Origin: Lishizhenia sp965656535
Lineage (GTDB): Bacteria; Bacteroidota; Bacteroidia; Flavobacteriales_D; Crocinitomicaceae
Reading direction: 5' to 3'
DNA: 64,000 nucleotides
Assembly (NCBI GenBank): GCA_965656535.1
Contig: CBFHKX010000008.1
Span: 1-64,000 of the forward strand
In this document: positions 60,934 to 64,000 of the stretch, in pieces
Layout: each line of letters starts with the position of its first letter
How positions within the stretch are numbered: the first letter of the stretch is position 1
Program-made: the position numbers and the translations under genes
Notes under the pieces: generated by a model
Seen by the model: only the letters and a program-made list of their open reading frames with translations
Databases searched by the model: none
Told to the model about the DNA's origin: nothing

Positions 60934-61596
60934 ATGAAGCAGGTCTTTTTCTTTGTTTTAATTCTTAGCTCGATTTACGGGTGTAAAGAAGAAGTGTCTA
61001 AAAACGTAGTTTTACCGAAATATGTGTTAGATACGACTTTTCAAATGCCGAAAAAGTTAACTTTTTTTGATGTAATACCAGACTCACTAACAGATAGTCT
61101 CAAAATTGATTGTATTAATGAGCAAATACAAGCGATAGAAAAGGATACCACACTTACACTGGTGAGCTATAAAGATTCAGTAAATACACCTTATCATGGT
61201 TTGTTTAGAAACGATACTTTGGTGAAAATTATAAAAGGATATCTTCCCTTGTTAAGCATGAAAGATTCTAAGATTGAAATCGCGTCTTTCTTTTTTTGGG
61301 ACAATTACGAGATGTTTTACTTTGTGAAAGACACTTTAGTTTATGCTGGTTATAGATGTAGTAATAACATGCAAACAGGTCGGTGCAGTCCTGTTTCTAT
61401 TTCTGTAGAAACCATTTACTATAGTAATGAAATTTTAGCCCAAGAAATAGAGGATAACGTAGGTATTAACTTTGGTTGTGGTTGTTCGTCAATTTATTTT
61501 AGACTAAAATCAGGTGAAACCAACTTTACTAATTTTGTAGATAGAAAAGAACTTTCTCAAATTAAAGATGCACTGTATGTGGAATATGATTATTGA
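60934..61596 (+). CDS. Hypothetical lipoprotein, 220 aa
   Basis: Type II signal peptide MKQVFFFVLILSSIYGC with lipobox SIYGC, so it should be anchored to the membrane. The mature part is rich in Asp/Thr/Lys and includes several Cys (CINEQ, CSNNMQTGRC, CGCGCSS-like NFGCGCS), which may form disulfides. No known family. It follows the EEP gene by 17 bp and is convergent with the lysozyme gene 2 bp away. Confidence 0.7.
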   Translation: MKQVFFFVLILSSIYGCKEEVSKNVVLPKYVLDTTFQMPKKLTFFDVIPDSLTDSLKIDCINEQIQAIEKDTTLTLVSYKDSVNTPYHGLFRNDTLVKIIKGYLPLLSMKDSKIEIASFFFWDNYEMFYFVKDTLVYAGYRCSNNMQTGRCSPVSISVETIYYSNEILAQEIEDNVGINFGCGCSSIYFRLKSGETNFTNFVDRKELSQIKDALYVEYDY

Positions 61597-61598
61597 GT

Positions 61599-62297
61599 TT
61601 AGAATTTAACTTTACTTACATTAAAATCTACTTTTTCTTTGATGCCATTAACATTACCTCGTTCGCTAAATTGCCAATGAATTACGTTTTTATCTTCAAG
61701 TGCCCTTGGTTTTCTGGAGTAAGCAGCAATCCAGAACTTATAGTCTTTAAAATACTTTTTGAATTTAGTTCTGTAAAAATGATACGAAGTGTAGATGATC
61801 GGTTTCATACCGGTTCGTTGCTCTACAGCTTCTAACCAGATTTTCATTTTTGCAATGAGGTCGCTGTCAGAAAAACCTTCTGTTTCTACATCTAATACTG
61901 GAGGTAAATCTCCATTTTGCTTTTTCCAATGTTCTAAAAAGTGTTCTGCTTGTGGAAGTGGGTAGCTTTTTGAGGCAAAAAAATGATACGCTCCATTTTT
62001 AATATTATGGTTTAATAGCCAATTTCTATTTTTACGCCATTGTTTATCTACGTGGTTTTTAGATTCTGTAGCTTTACAATAAACGAACTGTATAGCATCC
62101 GTAGTAGATTGTTCAGTAAAAACGCTTTCCCAATTAATTTCTCCTTGATGATGAGATACATCAATACCTAAGCTAGCAAAGCCATCTGGAATTTTTATGC
62201 CATAATGAGATGAATGTGTTTTGAAATTATTGTTAAACCACCAATAGATCGTAATTCCCGATAGAATTAGGAGCAAGGTTGTAATAACAGTTTTCAT
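61599..62297 (-). CDS. GH25 lysozyme-like muramidase
   Basis: 232 aa with an N-terminal membrane segment (MKTVITTLLLILSGITIYWWF). GH25 signatures: GIDVSHHQGEINWESV with the first catalytic Asp, FVYCKATES, GAYHFFA, and PPVLDVETEGF with the DxE pair. Cleaves the MurNAc-GlcNAc bond of peptidoglycan; in Bacteroidetes it may act in wall remodelling or on competitors. The 62297 start gives a normal anchor. Confidence 0.9.
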   Translation of the reverse strand: MKTVITTLLLILSGITIYWWFNNNFKTHSSHYGIKIPDGFASLGIDVSHHQGEINWESVFTEQSTTDAIQFVYCKATESKNHVDKQWRKNRNWLLNHNIKNGAYHFFASKSYPLPQAEHFLEHWKKQNGDLPPVLDVETEGFSDSDLIAKMKIWLEAVEQRTGMKPIIYTSYHFYRTKFKKYFKDYKFWIAAYSRKPRALEDKNVIHWQFSERGNVNGIKEKVDFNVSKVKF

Positions 62298-62345
62298 TTA
62301 AAAGTATACGGCAAAGTAAGTGAAGTAGTTGCAAAAATGTTTAAA

Positions 62346-62378
62346 CAAAAAACTCCGAACCAATAATTAGTTCGGAGT
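62346..62378 (-). terminator. Terminator of rplS
   Basis: ACTCCGAAC and GTTCGGAGT (62352-62360 and 62370-62378) form a 9-bp stem; on the minus strand T-run TTTTTTG follows. It lies 26 bp past the rplS stop and before the lysozyme gene. Confidence 0.88.
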
Positions 62379-62403
62379 AGTATATTTTAATAAGAGAGTA
62401 TGC

Positions 62404-62760
62404 CTACTTTGCGTAAGTTCTTTTTTCTTTGATACGAGCTGCTTTACCAGTTCTTTCTCTGAAGTAGAAAATACGTGCTCTTCTAACGGCTCCTTTCTTG
62501 TTTATTTTAATTTCTGTGATGAACGGAGATGCGATAGGGAAAATACGCTCAACTCCAACGTTACCAGACATTTTTCTGATTGTGAAAGTTTCTGTAGCTC
62601 CCGAACCTCTTCTTTGTAAAACAACTCCTGTGAATTGCTGAATACGTTCTTTGTTACCTTCTTTAATACTGTAGCTTACTGTGATTGTATCTCCTGCACC
62701 AAATGCTGGGAAACTTTTCATTTCAACTAATTCGCTCTGAAGTTCTCTTATAATATCCAT
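62404..62760 (-). CDS. rplS: 50S ribosomal protein L19
   Basis: 118-aa protein at the subunit interface. FGAGDTITVSYSIKEGNKERIQQFTGVVLQRRGSG, ETFTIRKMSGNVGVERIFPIASPFI and the C-terminal RRARIFYFRERTGKAARIKEKR are all family hallmarks. Single gene with promoter (62800-62828) and terminator; the start follows a 30-40 nt leader that begins with a C-tract. Confidence 0.98.
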   Translation of the reverse strand: MDIIRELQSELVEMKSFPAFGAGDTITVSYSIKEGNKERIQQFTGVVLQRRGSGATETFTIRKMSGNVGVERIFPIASPFITEIKINKKGAVRRARIFYFRERTGKAARIKEKRTYAK

Positions 62761-62799
62761 TACCTTATTCTTTAATCGTATTCCCTAATTTTGGGGGTG

Positions 62800-62828
62800 C
62801 AATATTACGTAAAAAAGATGAAATCAAA
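62800..62828 (-). promoter_or_regulatory. Promoter of rplS
   Basis: On the minus strand TTTG (62828-62825), a 17-bp spacer and TAATATTG (62807-62800), one base off the -7 consensus. The following GCACCCCC matches the start region of the rpsL promoter. The rest of the 313-bp interval up to the tRNA shows no gene. Confidence 0.55.
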
Positions 62829-63047
62829 TAATAATTTCTCTTTTATTTACAATTTAGTGCAAAATTAGAGTTTTTATAAAGACCACGCAAATTAAAGGAG
62901 AATTTTTATCGCTTTATTTTGGCTTTTTCTAAAAGACAGAATTTTTTTATCTCAAAAAATAGGAGGTTTTAATTTTAATATATGTGTTGGGTCGACATTT
63001 AATTTACTTTTTTTAGTAACAGAACTTTTAATTGATGAATAATGTAC

Positions 63048-63055
63048 TATCTTTG
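63048..63055 (+). promoter_or_regulatory. -7 box of tRNA-Lys
   Basis: TATCTTTG followed by CCC, an exact match, 18 nt before the tRNA. The nearest TTG (63032-63034) is only 13 bp away, too close to be a good -33. Confidence 0.5.
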
Positions 63056-63073
63056 CCCACCCGAAAGGAAAAA

Positions 63074-63146
63074 GATTCCGTAGCTCAGTTGGTAGAGCAA
63101 CGCCCTTTTAAGGCGTGGGTCCTGGGTTCGAGCCCCAGCGGGATCA
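63074..63146 (+). tRNA. tRNA-Lys(TTT)
   Basis: 73-nt cloverleaf. The acceptor stem pairs GATTCCG with CGGGATC, with one T-G pair, and A is the discriminator. D-arm GCTCAGTTGGTAGAGC, anticodon stem ACGCC/GGCGT around the loop CTTTTAA with anticodon TTT, and a T-arm with GGTTCGAGCC. CCA is not encoded. Sole tRNA of the window. Confidence 0.97.
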
Positions 63147-63155
63147 CAAAAACGA

Positions 63156-63190
63156 AGAGATACTCATAATTGGTATCTCTTTTTTTTTTG
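63156..63190 (+). terminator. Terminator of tRNA-Lys
   Basis: AGAGATAC (63156-63163) pairs with GTATCTCT (63173-63180) and a run of T follows. The 320-bp region from here to the lpdA terminator has short frames without recognisable content. Confidence 0.85.
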
Positions 63191-63457
63191 TCTTAAAAAT
63201 TTGGGTCAGAAGTTTATATGGAGAGAAATCTAGCTACGATGTCTTTCAGTTAGATATGTACAAACAATCAAACGCTACGCTAGGGATATTACGATAGCTT
63301 GGTGAAAGGGTTGCTTAGCACGCAAGCGTTTTTGAAATACGACCTTAGAAGTGTTTTAAAAATGGATTGCTGATTAATAAACCTGAACCAACTTTAGCGG
63401 ATAGACCGTTAAAGCGCTTAAAAATAACGAATGTAGGTTAGTTCAAAAATCAGCTTA

Positions 63458-63491
63458 CAAAAAAACTCCCGAAGTTGCCAACGAGAGTTTT
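63458..63491 (-). terminator. Terminator of lpdA
   Basis: On the minus strand AAAACTCTCG (63491-63482) pairs with CGGGAGTTTT (63471-63462), with one T-G pair, followed by TTT. It lies 18 bp past the stop codon. Confidence 0.75.
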
Positions 63492-63509
63492 AAATTTATT
63501 TTGAGTAGC

Positions 63510-64000
63510 TTAAATATGCATTGCTCTATCTTCTGTTGCTGCCATTGCAGCTTCTTTCATTGCTTCTGAGTAAGTAGGGTGAGGGTGAGACATACGAGCA
63601 ATGTCTTCTGCACTTGCTCTGTATTCCATTGCAACTACACCTTCCATAATTAAATCAGCAGCTCTCGCTCCAATAATATGAACACCAAGAATCTCATCTG
63701 TTTCTTGATCGGCAATAATTTTAACTAAACCTTGGATATCCATGGAAGCCCTAGCTCTACCGAGTGCCTTGATAGGAAAAGATCCTACTTTAATTGCTGT
63801 TCCTGCTTCTTTTAGTTCTTCTTCTGTTTTTCCCACTGATGCAACTTCTGGCCATGTGTAAACCACACCAGGTATGAGGTTGTAGTTAATATGAGGTATT
63901 TGACCCGCCAAGTGCTCAGCAACAAATACTCCTTCTTCTTCTGCTTTGTGCGCTAGCATAGCTCCTTTAACAACATCTCCAATGGCATATATGCCTTCTA
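63510..64000 (-). CDS. lpdA: Dihydrolipoyl dehydrogenase, C-terminal part
   Basis: The gene runs off the window at 64000; only its 3' part (163 codons) is seen. EGIYAIGDVVKGAMLAHKAEEEG is the FAD-binding end of the disulfide oxidoreductase fold and the final domain has the active-site base motif HPHPTYSEAMKEA. This is the E3 subunit of pyruvate and 2-oxoglutarate dehydrogenases; with only the C-terminal part visible, the exact paralogue is uncertain. Confidence 0.9.
   Translation of the reverse strand, partial: EGIYAIGDVVKGAMLAHKAEEEGVFVAEHLAGQIPHINYNLIPGVVYTWPEVASVGKTEEELKEAGTAIKVGSFPIKALGRARASMDIQGLVKIIADQETDEILGVHIIGARAADLIMEGVVAMEYRASAEDIARMSHPHPTYSEAMKEAAMAATEDRAMHI

Noticed and set aside
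63115..63297. 60-codon frame on the plus strand overlapping tRNA-Lys
   Set aside because: It begins inside the tRNA and runs through the tRNA terminator; the translation has no recognisable family.
1..64000. CRISPR array, insertion sequence, prophage or toxin-antitoxin module
   Set aside because: No array of spaced repeats, no transposase, integrase or phage structural motif and no paired small toxin gene were seen; the window is mainly core genome.

Overview
This window is a compact, AT-rich chromosomal segment from a member of the Bacteroidetes, most likely order Flavobacteriales. The clade call rests on four things. Type IX secretion genes and cargo are present (porQ, plus proteins with type A and type B sorting domains). 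Bacteroidetes-type -7 promoter boxes (TAnnTTTG, often followed by C) recur in front of genes. Start codons lack Shine-Dalgarno sequences and have A/T-rich leaders. The S10-spc-alpha ribosomal operon has the flavobacterial order rplQ-carA-eno at its end. I saw no insertion sequence, prophage, CRISPR array or rRNA. The only tRNA is tRNA-Lys(TTT).

Layout. 1-219: a 46-bp direct repeat downstream of der. 220-8914 (minus): der-era GTPases; dsbD with a secreted paralogue of its N-terminal domain; a conserved small protein; tilS-recQ. 9056-10393 (plus): an NtrC-like regulator whose receiver and AAA+ signature residues are eroded. 10400-13948 (minus): an SDR enzyme translationally coupled to a polytopic membrane protein, a small DUF2256 gene, and lysA. 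14075-15978 (plus): a TIGR03643/DUF2805 protein, a phosphoesterase and porQ. 15996-19308 (minus): a PcrA/UvrD helicase and a lytic transglycosylase. 19441-23538: an FAD-dependent lipoprotein oxidoreductase, cmk (minus), and a DegT aminotransferase/PglC-like phosphosugar transferase pair. 23597-26290: an interrupted reading frame, a small exported protein and a large T9SS cargo protein.

26447-43452 is one co-directional block of 29 genes for translation, protein export and RNA polymerase alpha: rpsL-rpsG-fusA, the S10 and spc sets, secY-infA-rpmJ, and the alpha set ending in rplQ. It has a strong promoter with a 5'-terminal hairpin before rpsL and a nested hairpin leader before rpsD. Two of its genes are very short: rpmD (58 aa) and rpmJ (38 aa). 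carA-eno follow from their own promoter.

46030-51609 holds a small secreted protein paired with an 885-aa gliding-type adhesin-like protein, urocanate hydratase without other hut genes, and a DUF2853 protein. 51662-55730 (minus) is bshA (bacillithiol synthesis) behind a glycoside hydrolase family 3/serine hydrolase fusion. 55889-61596 (plus) is a small membrane protein, mutL, two tandem rhomboid proteases, an exonuclease/endonuclease/phosphatase family membrane protein and a lipoprotein. 61599-62760 (minus) is a GH25 lysozyme and rplS. tRNA-Lys and the 3' part of a dihydrolipoamide dehydrogenase gene, cut by the window end, close the segment.

Most of the window is core genome. The points most worth a second look are: the eroded sigma-54-type regulator; the rpsD leader RNA; the shared C-tract start of the rpsL and rplS transcripts; several genes whose -7 box lies only 4-5 nt from the start codon (possible leaderless mRNAs); the DUF2256/DUF2805 pair around lysA; and the MutL with changed endonuclease motifs.
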